A stretch of DNA of 15,771 nucleotides from contig JAAUTJ010000035.1 in the NCBI GenBank assembly GCA_012031475.1, positions 1-15,771 of the forward strand, written 5' to 3'. Positions 7,572 through 14,515 of this stretch are shown here, piece after piece. Below the pieces are notes generated by a model, which saw nothing but the letters and a program-made list of their open reading frames with translations, was not told the DNA's origin and ran no database searches. The translations under genes were made by a program, and so were the position numbers. Position 1 is the stretch's first letter. Every line of letters begins with the position of its first letter. The DNA is from Leptolyngbyaceae cyanobacterium SM1_3_5 (lineage in GTDB: Bacteria; Cyanobacteriota; Cyanobacteriia; Elainellales; Elainellaceae).

Positions 7572-7823
7572 CTAATCCATCAGCATCCACAGCTTTTGCA
7601 GCGCCTTTGATTCGCCCGCATAAGGTGCTTCATAATCAAGCTGCCAGCAGCGTTCAAGATATTCGGTTCGCTGTTCATAAAATTGCTCTCGTGCTAGCGC
7701 ATTGAGGAGCGATCGCCAAGCGGTTGTCAGCGGTAAGCTGAGTTGAAACTTCGCTTTGCGCGGTGCAGGTGCGGAAGGCGGAATTAGTTCCAGTTCTTGA
7801 TAGCGTTGCCAGTGCAAATTCAC
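7572..7823 (-). CDS. Small hypothetical protein, 83 residues
   Basis: I do not recognise this protein. It reads MNLHWQRYQELELIPPSAP at the N-terminus and ends LQKLWMLMD. It looks soluble, with a short Pro/Ala linker after a YQELELIP segment and a helical, Leu/Arg/Glu/Tyr-rich C-terminal half (LLNALAREQFYEQRTEYLERCWQLDYEAP). There is no signal peptide or membrane helix. Start choice: GTG 7823 with GGAGG (7834-7830) six bases before it; an in-frame ATG at 7850 would place that site inside the gene. The strong ribosome binding site and plausible amino-acid makeup favour a real gene. It stands alone, opposite to both neighbours, between the porin terminator and hpxO. Confidence 0.62.
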   Translation of the reverse strand: MNLHWQRYQELELIPPSAPAPRKAKFQLSLPLTTAWRSLLNALAREQFYEQRTEYLERCWQLDYEAPYAGESKALQKLWMLMD

Positions 7824-7987
7824 GATGATCCTCCAGAAAGTGAAGCGCAATTTAAGCGCGTCTTGACTCTAGAAAACCCAAATTTTCTACCCGTCACGCA
7901 AAACAGCAATTTCAGGCAAGATGCGGTCAAACTGTTCTTCAGTAACATTTTCATTTTACAACTTGCGTTAAAGACTTCATATTCTCC

Positions 7988-7994
7988 AGGAGGG
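7988..7994 (+). promoter_or_regulatory. Strong ribosome binding site of hpxO
   Basis: AGGAGGG lies 8 bases before the GTG start at 8003 and fixes this non-ATG start. Upstream bases 7835-7987 hold no other feature I can support; no NtcA box with correct N8 spacing is present there. Confidence 0.8.
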
Positions 7995-8002
7995 AAATCC
8001 AC

Positions 8003-9159
8003 GTGGAAAACTTAAAAGCGATCGTGATTGGTGCGGGAATGGGCGGCTTAGCAACGGGGATCGCTCTGCGTCAAGCGGGATACGCAGTCGAAATGTACGA
8101 TCGCGTCAGCGAGCTGCGCCCTGCCGGAGCCGGAATTTCGCTGTGGTCAAACGGCGTGAAAGTCTTGAACCGTCTGGGTTTGGGCAAAGACATTGCGGCG
8201 ATCGGTGGCGCGATGGAGCAGGTCGCCTACTATAGCAACACGGGCGAAAAGCTGACGGCGTTTAGCCTCAAGCCGCTGGTCGATCGCGTCGGTCAAGCGC
8301 CCTATCCCGTTGCCCGCACCGAATTACAGGGAATGCTGCTCGAAAGATTTGGTGCGGAAAACGTGCAGCTTCAGTCGAAATGCGTGGCGATCGAGCAGGA
8401 CGACCACAGCGTCACGGCCATCTTTGAGAACGGACACAAAGCAACGGGCGATGTTCTCGTGGCCGCCGACGGAACGCACTCAATGATTCGCCCTTATGTA
8501 ATCGGCCAGCCGATTGAGCGGCGCTATGTCGGCTATGTCAACTGGAACGGACTGGTTCCGGCCAGCGAAGATCTGGCTCCAAAAAACAGTTGGGATGTCT
8601 ACGTGGGCGAACATAAGCGGGCGTCAATGATGCCTGTGGGCGGCGATCGCTTCTACTTTTTCTTCGACGTGCCCTTGCCAAAAGGCACAGCCGCAGGCGA
8701 TCACCGCGAAGATTTGTCCGGCTTTTTTGACGGTTGGCCTGCTCCCGTGCGGCGACTGATCGATCGCCTCGACCCCGCCAAAACCAATCGCGTCGAAATT
8801 CACGACATTGAACCGCTGCAAACTTTGGTGCGCGGACGAGTTGCCCTGCTGGGCGATGCGGCTCACAGCACCGCGCCGGATTTGGGACAGGGCGGCTGTC
8901 AGGCGATGGAAGATGCGCTGGTGTTGGTAAACTTTTTGCAGACGACTAATCTAAGCGTTGAAGATGCTTTGCAGCGGTATGAAGCAGCGAGAGTCGATCG
9001 CGTGGCGGATGTGATTACTCGCGCTCGCAAGCGATCGAACATGACGCACGGCAAAGAGCCGGAAAAACCCAGCAGTGGTATGAAGAACTAAAAAGCGAAG
9101 ATGGCTCTAACATTATGGATGCGATTTCGCGCACCATTTTGGCGGGACCGCTCCAGTAA
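8003..9159 (+). CDS. hpxO: FAD-dependent urate hydroxylase (HpxO type), frameshifted near the 3' end
   Basis: Flavoprotein monooxygenase that uses NADH and O2 to turn urate into 5-hydroxyisourate in the cytoplasm. It has the N-terminal Rossmann motif GAGMGGL (residues 10-16), GDVLVAADGTHS, RRYVGYVNWNGLV, KRASMMPV (R206, matching the substrate-side Arg known as R204 in Klebsiella HpxO), RFYFFFDVPLP, IHDIEP and the second FAD motif GDAAHSTAPDLGQGG (D285). These segments resemble HpxO much more than general aromatic hydroxylases. The frame stops at 9091 with PSSGMKN. Adding one A to the A5 run 9063-9067 restores KTQQWYEELKSE and ISRTILAGPLQ, ending at TAA 9157-9159, like the HpxO C-terminus, about 385 residues in all. 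GTG start with AGGAGGG 8 bases before. First gene of the urate cluster. Specificity rests on recalled similarity plus the uraH/uraD neighbours. Confidence 0.9.
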
Positions 9160-9162
9160 GAG

Positions 9163-9195
9163 AAGCCCCCTAAATCTTCCATTGATGGGGGACTT
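9163..9195. repeat. Palindromic element in the hpxO-uraH spacer
   Basis: AAGCCCCC (9163-9170) faces GGGGGACTT (9187-9195) to give a hairpin with one mismatch. It resembles a dispersed palindrome (CCCCCTAAATC ... GGGGGACTT) often met between genes in filamentous cyanobacteria. It could lower read-through to uraH or be a passive repeat. No second copy is in this window. Confidence 0.45.
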
Positions 9196-9238
9196 TGAAG
9201 TTTGTTTTTGCTGATTAGATTTGAGAATTTTTTCAAAA

Positions 9239-9592
9239 ATGGGCAAATTAACGACGCATATTCTCGACACGGCAAACGGCTGTCCGGCAGCAAATTTAAC
9301 GATCGAACTTTGGCAGATCGATCGCGCTTCCGGTGAAAAAACGCTGCTGAAAACCACCACCACAAATTCCGATGGCCGCACAGATGTACCTGTGCTAAAT
9401 GATACTGAATTTGCGATCGGACTGTATGAACTGGTGTTTTTTGTGGGCGGGTATTTCGCAAACCAAACGCTGGCCGAGCCGCTGTTTCTCGATCGAATTC
9501 CGATTCAGTTCGGTGTCGCGGATGTAGCTGCACACTACCACGTTCCACTTTTAGTTTCACCTTGGTCGTATAGCACGTACCGAGGCAGTTAA
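9239..9592 (+). CDS. uraH: 5-hydroxyisourate hydrolase (transthyretin-related)
   Basis: Hydrolyses 5-hydroxyisourate, the HpxO product, to 2-oxo-4-hydroxy-4-carboxy-5-ureidoimidazoline (OHCU). The protein has 117 residues, close to the usual size. The family signatures are complete: N-terminal LTTHILDTANGCPA with H7, SDGRTDVPV with R47, HYHVPLLVSP with H99, and the C-terminal tetrapeptide YRGS that defines active HIU hydrolases against transthyretins. It acts as a cytoplasmic tetramer in known cases; no signal peptide is seen. Start: ATG 9239 gives the family N-terminus MGKLTTH; an in-frame TTG at 9221 would add six residues without support. It lies 79 bases after the restored hpxO end and 7 before the acetyltransferase frame. 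Confidence 0.96.
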   Translation: MGKLTTHILDTANGCPAANLTIELWQIDRASGEKTLLKTTTTNSDGRTDVPVLNDTEFAIGLYELVFFVGGYFANQTLAEPLFLDRIPIQFGVADVAAHYHVPLLVSPWSYSTYRGS

Positions 9593-9599
9593 ACTTGGA

Positions 9600-10205
9600 T
9601 TGGCGAATTTCTTGAACTCGGTGTTTCATTACAAAGTTAACGGCGAATTAGAGCTACGGCTATTTGAACTGCGCCATGCAGAGATTTTGTTTGCGCTAGT
9701 TGAGCAAAATCGCGATCGCCTCCGGGCTTGGCTATCTTGGGTGGATGATTCGCAATCAAGTCAAGACACAGAGAAATTTATCATTAATTCTCTCCAAGAA
9801 TTCACGAGTGAACGCGGTTTTGCTGCCGGAATTTGGTTTCACAATCAGCTTGTTGGCAGTATTGGCCTGCATGACATTTCCTGGAGCGATCGCAAAGCTA
9901 CGATCGGCTACTGGCTATCAGAAACCGTCGAGGGAAAAGGAATTATGACGAATGCTTGTCGAGCCATCATCAACTACGCATTTCAAGAGTTGAAGCTTCA
10001 TCGCATGACAATCCGAGTCCAGCCTGAAAATCATCGCAGCCGAGCAATTCCCGAAAGACTTGGATTTCAGAAAGAAGGCATTTTGCGACAGGATAACTGG
10101 ATGTACGATCGCTACATTGATCTAATTGTTTACGGATTGCTTGCAGATGAATGGCAATGCGATCGCGCTGGTTCTCTTGGAATTGTGGTGGAAACGGCAA
10201 GGTAG
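9600..10205 (+). CDS. GNAT N-acetyltransferase, RimJ/RimL-like
   Basis: Acetyl-CoA-dependent N-acetyltransferase of the ribosomal-protein-serine type (RimL/YdaF-like). It carries LELRLFELRHAEILFALV, the central strands GSIGLHDISW and ATIGYWLSE, the acetyl-CoA loop region VEGKGIMTNACRAII, and the C-terminal NHRSRAIPERLGF with GILRQ. The frame opens at TTG 9600, 7 bases after uraH. GTG 9621 would give the more family-like start VFHYKVNGELELR. Neither has a good ribosome binding site, which suggests coupling to uraH. The last 15 or so residues after LADEWQ go beyond the usual end. Its substrate is unknown; it has no known role in urate breakdown despite sitting between uraH and uraD. Confidence 0.88.
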   Translation: MANFLNSVFHYKVNGELELRLFELRHAEILFALVEQNRDRLRAWLSWVDDSQSSQDTEKFIINSLQEFTSERGFAAGIWFHNQLVGSIGLHDISWSDRKATIGYWLSETVEGKGIMTNACRAIINYAFQELKLHRMTIRVQPENHRSRAIPERLGFQKEGILRQDNWMYDRYIDLIVYGLLADEWQCDRAGSLGIVVETAR

Positions 10206-10210
10206 GCTTC

Positions 10211-10240
10211 TAGGGGTGCGCGGTCAAGATCACCGCCCTA
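10211..10240. repeat. Imperfect GC-rich palindrome before uraD
   Basis: TAGG (10211-10214) and GCGGT (10220-10224) face ACCGC (10232-10236) and CCTA (10237-10240), a hairpin with a one-sided bulge. It looks like a degenerate form of the TAGGGGCGCGGT...ACCGCGCCCTA palindrome dispersed in cyanobacterial intergenic DNA. It lies in the 111-base spacer between the GNAT gene and uraD. Confidence 0.4.
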
Positions 10241-10316
10241 CGGCAACTTTCGTTTTTCTCATCACCGCCAATCCAGGAGAGCGATCGCGCTCCATAATGC
10301 TATCCACGATTTAACC

Positions 10317-10820
10317 ATGACTTATTCGATCGCCCAACTGAACGAAATGAGCGAAGCTGAATTTGTCTCCGTCTTAGGAGACATTTTTGAAAATACACCA
10401 GAAATTGCGCGAGAAGTTCATCATCAGCGTCCATTTTTTGATCTGGAAGTGCTGATTGAACGCATGGAAGATGCAGTTTTTCTGCTGGATGAAGCGGCAA
10501 AGATTGCATTAATTCAGGCTCATCCTGACTTGGGCAGTAAAGCAAAAATGGCGGAGGCTTCCACTCAGGAACAGGCAGGCGTGGGACTCGATCGCCTCTC
10601 GCCTGAAGAATTCGATCGCTTCCAAACTCTGAATCAAACCTACCAAGAAAAGTTTGGATTTCCGTTTGTGATTGCCGTGCGAGATCAAACCAAAGAAAGT
10701 ATTCTAGAAGCGTTCGATCGCCGCCTCGAAAATCCATTCGATACCGAAATTGATCAGGCGTTGGAAGAAATTACCAAAATTGCCGAATTTCGCCTGCGCG
10801 ATCGCGTGGAGTCGGCTTGA
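10317..10820 (+). CDS. uraD: OHCU decarboxylase
   Basis: Decarboxylates OHCU, the UraH product, to (S)-allantoin, completing urate to allantoin. The 167 residues match the family size for the stand-alone enzyme. The catalytic motif AHPDLG contains His69; the substrate-binding STQEQAGVG (E85, Q86) and KFGFPFVIAVR (R122) follow at the expected distances, and the C-terminus ends in the usual AEFRLRDRV helix. It starts at ATG 10317 after a 111-base spacer that includes a HIP1 octamer; no good Shine-Dalgarno is visible close to the start. It lies on the same strand as hpxO and uraH with one acetyltransferase between. No allantoinase or xanthine dehydrogenase gene is in the window. Confidence 0.96.
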   Translation: MTYSIAQLNEMSEAEFVSVLGDIFENTPEIAREVHHQRPFFDLEVLIERMEDAVFLLDEAAKIALIQAHPDLGSKAKMAEASTQEQAGVGLDRLSPEEFDRFQTLNQTYQEKFGFPFVIAVRDQTKESILEAFDRRLENPFDTEIDQALEEITKIAEFRLRDRVESA

Positions 10821-10922
10821 TCTAAAGCTGAAAATTGTCCTCAATTGTCGATCGCGCTGCCCCGCGAAGCGGCTAAATTCGGGCAAAATAAATGGGTATA
10901 GCCCGTAAAGTGTTCTTTCGCC

Positions 10923-13118
10923 TTGAATCATTTTCTTTGGCTTGACCAGGTGCAGCCCAGTCACTCCTGCATCGTGGGCGACCAAGCCTTGAGCCTCAGC
11001 TTTTTGATGCAGCGCGGCTTTCCGGTTGCAGGCGGCGTGATTAGCGCGATCGCCTTTGAGCAGTTTCTCACCTCGATCGACTGGCTCGATCCGCTGTTTA
11101 CCGATTTTCCGCACTCGACGCTGCATCTGGGGTCAGATGCTCAACAGTTGCAGGCGATCGCCCGCCAGCTTCGCGATCGCATTGCCGCGACGCCACTCCA
11201 GACTGACTGGCTACCCGACACCTGGCAAACTCCGGCCTTGCTGCTGCGTCCCCAAGTGCTGCATTCCGGCGCGCTCGCTAACGACTGGCTCAATCCGCAG
11301 ATTTGCTGGGCGACCCCAGACGCGATCGCCACTGCGCTCAAGCGCGTTTGGAGCGAAGTGTTTCGGGCAAAAAGTTTGCTGTTTTGGCAGCGAGTCCGTT
11401 CCGGTAGCCCTGCGGGACTGCGCCTGCCACTTTCGGAAATTCGGCTGGCCGTTCTCGTCCAGCCGATTTCAGCGGCGATCGCATCGGGGCGAGTGCGGTT
11501 GGGCGCAGAAAAATTGCTGCAAGGCCAGCCCGGACTCAGCGGCTTGAGCGGTTTAACGGACATTGTTCTTACCGATCTGCCACAGGGATCGATCGCTCAT
11601 CCGCATCACCTGCAACTGCATCACCTGCAACTGAACCACCTGCAACTGCATCACCTGCAACTGAGCGGCAGTCTCGATCGATCAACGGCTTGCTGCGTTC
11701 GCACACCGACCGCCACCGCCCAGCCGATTCTGCATTCCGGTCAAATTCAACAGTTGATGCAGCTTGCCCGATCGATCGCGGCTGAAACGAGCAGCCACAT
11801 CGAATTTGAGTGGCTGCTCACCGATCGCTTTTGGCTGATGCAGGTGCGCTCCCAAAGCGCTGCCGGAACAGACTCGCTGCCAACTGAGGCTAGCCCGCCG
11901 CAGCCGACCCTGCCGAGCAATGTGTGGGTACACGGCATCGCCGCTGCCAGTGGACAAGCGATCGGCACAGCCTGCGTACTGGAGGGCGAAACGATTCCTG
12001 CCAATTTACCTGCGGATGCGATCGTGATTGCCAAGCAGCTTGCGATCGACTCTTTCCACCGCTCCGGCATTCAGGGCTTTGCGATCGAGCAGGGCAGCAT
12101 GACCAGCCACAGCGCGATTTTGGCTCGCGAACTCGGCATTCCGGCGATCGTGGGCGCGACCAACGCCACACGGCAGATCAAAACGGGCGATCGCGTTTGT
12201 CTGGATGGCGATCGCGGCCTGCTCTATCCGGTCACGAGCGATCGGCAGTTGACGGTCAAGCCTGCCGCGCCGATCACGGCGATCGCGCTGGCCGATACGC
12301 AGCCCAAGCTGATGGTCAATCTCAGTCAGGCGGCGACGCTGGAAGCCATTCGGTCAGTTCCGATCGCGGGAATTGGCTTGCTGCGAGCCGATTTGCTGCT
12401 GCTCGATCTGCTGGGAACCACGCTGACGATCGCCCAAATTGCCGATCGCATTCGTCCGTTTGCCGCCGCCGTTTATCCGCGTCCGGTTTACTACCGATCG
12501 ATCGATCGATCGCTTCAGGCCAGTCGCCGCCCGCTCTTGGGACTGCACGGCACGGCCAGCTATGCGCTCGAAACAAGCTGGTTTGGGCGCGAACTGCTCG
12601 CCCTGCGCCAGCTTCAGCAGGAAGGCTACGACAATTTGCATCTGCTGCTGCCGTTTGTGCGGACGGTGGAAGAGTTTGCGGATTGTCGATCGCAAGTTGA
12701 GCAAGCAGGCTTGATCCAGCCCGCCTTTCAGCTTTGGATCATGGCGGAAGTGCCTTCCGTACTGTTTTTGCTGCCCGACTATGTGAAAGCGGGAGCGCAG
12801 GGCATCGCGATCGGCTCCAACGATTTGACGCAGCTCTTGCTGGGAATCGATCGCGAGGAGCCGCAGTTTGCTCACCACACCGCGTTGCATCCCGCCGTTT
12901 TGCGAGCAATGCAGCAACTCATTCAGACGGCGCAACGGCTCAATATTCCCTGCTCGATTTGCGGTCAAGCCGCCAGCCAGCCCGAACTGGTTGCCCTGCT
13001 GGTGCAGTGGGGCATTTCGGCAATTTCGGTTGAACCGCAGGCGATCGAAACCACCGCGCAGGCGATCGCCGCTCACACCGCTGCTGGTGCAAGCTTCGAG
13101 ACTCGCAATTTGGATTAA
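10923..13118 (+). CDS. PEP-synthase/PPDK-like protein with degenerate ATP-binding half
   Basis: Protein of 731 residues related to phosphoenolpyruvate synthase and pyruvate phosphate dikinase. The swivelling phospho-His domain is clear: EQGSMTSHSAILARELGIP with catalytic His396. The C-terminal PEP/pyruvate barrel (about 455-720) keeps GIGLLRADLL, RPVYYRSID, IMAEVPS, GIAIGSNDLTQ and the active Cys680 in CSICGQA. PLLGLHGTASY has His where PEP synthases usually have Arg (LGxRG). The N-terminal ATP-grasp is weak: I cannot find the RSSAxxED(L) nucleotide motif (the strand reads ALLLRPQVLHS), and HHLQL repeats (residues 228-247) interrupt it. It opens at TTG 10923, the first in-frame start after a TAG at 10899, with the family-like MNHFLWLDQVQPSH; no Shine-Dalgarno is seen. 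Catalytic competence is doubtful; a paralogue with a changed phosphotransfer role is possible. Confidence 0.85.
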   Translation: MNHFLWLDQVQPSHSCIVGDQALSLSFLMQRGFPVAGGVISAIAFEQFLTSIDWLDPLFTDFPHSTLHLGSDAQQLQAIARQLRDRIAATPLQTDWLPDTWQTPALLLRPQVLHSGALANDWLNPQICWATPDAIATALKRVWSEVFRAKSLLFWQRVRSGSPAGLRLPLSEIRLAVLVQPISAAIASGRVRLGAEKLLQGQPGLSGLSGLTDIVLTDLPQGSIAHPHHLQLHHLQLNHLQLHHLQLSGSLDRSTACCVRTPTATAQPILHSGQIQQLMQLARSIAAETSSHIEFEWLLTDRFWLMQVRSQSAAGTDSLPTEASPPQPTLPSNVWVHGIAAASGQAIGTACVLEGETIPANLPADAIVIAKQLAIDSFHRSGIQGFAIEQGSMTSHSAILARELGIPAIVGATNATRQIKTGDRVCLDGDRGLLYPVTSDRQLTVKPAAPITAIALADTQPKLMVNLSQAATLEAIRSVPIAGIGLLRADLLLLDLLGTTLTIAQIADRIRPFAAAVYPRPVYYRSIDRSLQASRRPLLGLHGTASYALETSWFGRELLALRQLQQEGYDNLHLLLPFVRTVEEFADCRSQVEQAGLIQPAFQLWIMAEVPSVLFLLPDYVKAGAQGIAIGSNDLTQLLLGIDREEPQFAHHTALHPAVLRAMQQLIQTAQRLNIPCSICGQAASQPELVALLVQWGISAISVEPQAIETTAQAIAAHTAAGASFETRNLD
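11604..11663 (+). repeat. Four in-frame 15-bp tandem repeats (HHLQL)
   Basis: CATCACCTGCAACTG occurs at 11604-11618, 11619-11633 and 11649-11663; the third unit (11634-11648) is AACCACCTGCAACTG. The 15-base period keeps frame, giving HHLQL, HHLQL, NHLQL, HHLQL in the PEP-synthase-like protein. The near-perfect DNA identity points to recent expansion by slippage. Confidence 0.97.
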
Positions 13119-13222
13119 CAAAACTTTGCTGCACTAGAGACTTATCTCAGATGGGGGACGACCAATTGTAGTTGCCGCTACTAACCTGGGTGAGTGTGAA
13201 TTCTTTTGGAGATATCTTTTTA

Positions 13223-14255
13223 ATGAAATCCTCGCTTCAGTTTCTCGCCAGCTTAATTGGCGTTGCAGGGTTGAGCCTATCGATCAGCTTGCCTTCTGTG
13301 GCTCAAACCAGCCCCTCGCGGGACGGCATCGGCAACATGAACATGACGCCCGGAATGAACCGCAGCGGCATGATGGGCAGCACCTACCAACCCGCCGTGT
13401 CGATTCCGGCCAATTCGCAGTCATCAAGCATCGTGGCGATCGTCGATGAAAGCGCTTCGTTTGAACTGTTGAACGCCCTGATCCGCGTTGCCGCGATCGA
13501 AGACTCCAGCATTGCAACCAAACTGAGCAGCGGTGAATATACCGTTTTTGCCCCGACCGATGAAGCCTTCGCCGCCCTGCCGCCGGACGCGATTCGCGCT
13601 TTGGTGCAGCCGGAAATCGCGATTTGCTGATTCGCATTCTGTCCAATCACATTGTTCCGGGCAGCGTTTCGTCGTCGGAAATCGCCTCGATCGATTTGGG
13701 CAGCAGCATTGCCACAGGCTTGACACCGCCTCCGGGTGACTTCAACCCCAACGACAACGTTGGCAACGTTGATACTAGCGACTCGATTCGCCCCAACAGC
13801 GGTCAGAGCATGAGCAGCCCCGGCGGAGTGGGAACCGTTCCCCAAACGGAAATTTCGGGTCGCCCCGAAGCCACACCCGGATTTGACACACCGGGCAATG
13901 TGCAGCGCGGCGACGCCAACATGAGCATGGACAACATGAACATGGATAGCCGTGACGACAACCAGGCTGCTGAGCCGCCTTCGGGTGAACAGCGCCCCAA
14001 CGAAAACGTCGCGAACGTGCAGGGCGAAACACTGTCTCCGCGTGCGATCGCAACGCCAACAACTCGATGAACATGGGTAGCTCGTCGATGGCGAACGGCG
14101 CATCGATCAGCGCGGCTCGCGTGATTGGCGCAGACATCCAAGCTAGCAACGGCGTGATCCATGCGATCAACCGCGTCATCTTGACGCCGGAATTGCAGTC
14201 TGAACTGCAAGAGGCGATCGCTAATGCAGATAGCGCCAGCCGTCCTGCCCGCTAA
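13223..14255 (+). CDS. Secreted fasciclin (FAS1) domain protein, two frameshifts, long internal insert
   Basis: Exported FAS1-domain protein, about 344 residues when restored; such domains mediate adhesion or matrix contacts. The signal peptide is MKSSLQFLASLIGVAGLSLSI followed by SLPSVA before QTSPS. A Met/Asn-rich stretch (NMNMTPGMNRSGMMG) follows. FAS1 begins near residue 68 (SSSIVAIVDESASF) with EYTVFAPTDEAFAALP. The frame stops at 13628; one A added to 13614-13616 restores PENRDLLIRILSNHIVPGSV. The second shift, near 14040-14050 beside a GATCGC, leads from ...GETLSPR to DRNANNSMNMG and ISAARVIGADIQASNGVIHAINRVIL, the normal FAS1 end. About 120 low-complexity Asn/Met/Pro/Ser residues lie inside the domain. 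Start: ATG 13223 with GGAGA at 13208-13212. Family call is firm, exact second join is not. Confidence 0.82.
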
Positions 14256-14283
14256 TTCGCGACGGTTGCCAATCACTAGACCT

Positions 14284-14334
14284 GCGGCATGACTCAATGG
14301 GCGGCATGACTCAATGGGCGGCATGACTCAATAG
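14284..14334 (+). repeat. Three 17-bp tandem repeats after the fasciclin gene
   Basis: GCGGCATGACTCAATGG is present at 14284-14300 and 14301-14317 without change, and at 14318-14334 with the last two bases AG. The array lies 28 bases after the fasciclin stop and just before a terminator. No coding frame is supported here. Confidence 0.95.
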
Positions 14335-14346
14335 CTTGTCTTGTTT

Positions 14347-14392
14347 AGGCCGTTCCCGCTTGCCAATTGGCCGTTGCCGGGAGCGGCCTTTT
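14347..14392 (+). terminator. Intrinsic terminator after fasciclin gene
   Basis: AGGCCGTTCCCG (14347-14358) pairs with CGGGAGCGGCCT (14378-14389) in a 12-bp GC-rich stem with one G-T wobble, followed by TTT. The loop holds a self-complementary GCCAATTGGC. The orientation suits the forward transcript that carries the fasciclin gene. Bases 14393-14515 up to the murF stop show nothing more that I can support. Confidence 0.85.
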
Positions 14393-14515
14393 CAGTGCGA
14401 TCGAACGGCGAAAACTTGATGAAGTCGTCCCAGTCAGCCGGACAGATCTGGATTAACGATCGAACTTTTGGATATTCTCTAGCGAAAACGAAACAGCCCT
14501 GCCGCTGTGGGGAAT

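Noticed and set aside
7418..7705. 95-codon forward frame after the porin.
   Set aside because: It starts in the terminator loop, lacks a ribosome binding site, and overlaps the better supported reverse gene at 7572-7823.
7942..7959. GTA and TAC half-sites upstream of hpxO, as for an NtcA box.
   Set aside because: The gap is 12 bases, not the 8 that NtcA needs.
12354..13121. 255-codon reverse open frame opposite the PEP-synthase-like gene.
   Set aside because: It is Arg/Gln-rich low-quality sequence and a shadow of a gene with conserved barrel motifs.
13384..14103. 239-codon reverse open frame opposite the fasciclin gene.
   Set aside because: It overlaps the FAS1 domain, has no domain match, and spans both frameshift sites of the real gene by chance.
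14284..14334. Triplicate read as a CRISPR fragment or attachment site.
   Set aside because: The 17-bp units abut with no spacers, and no integrase or cas gene is in the window.
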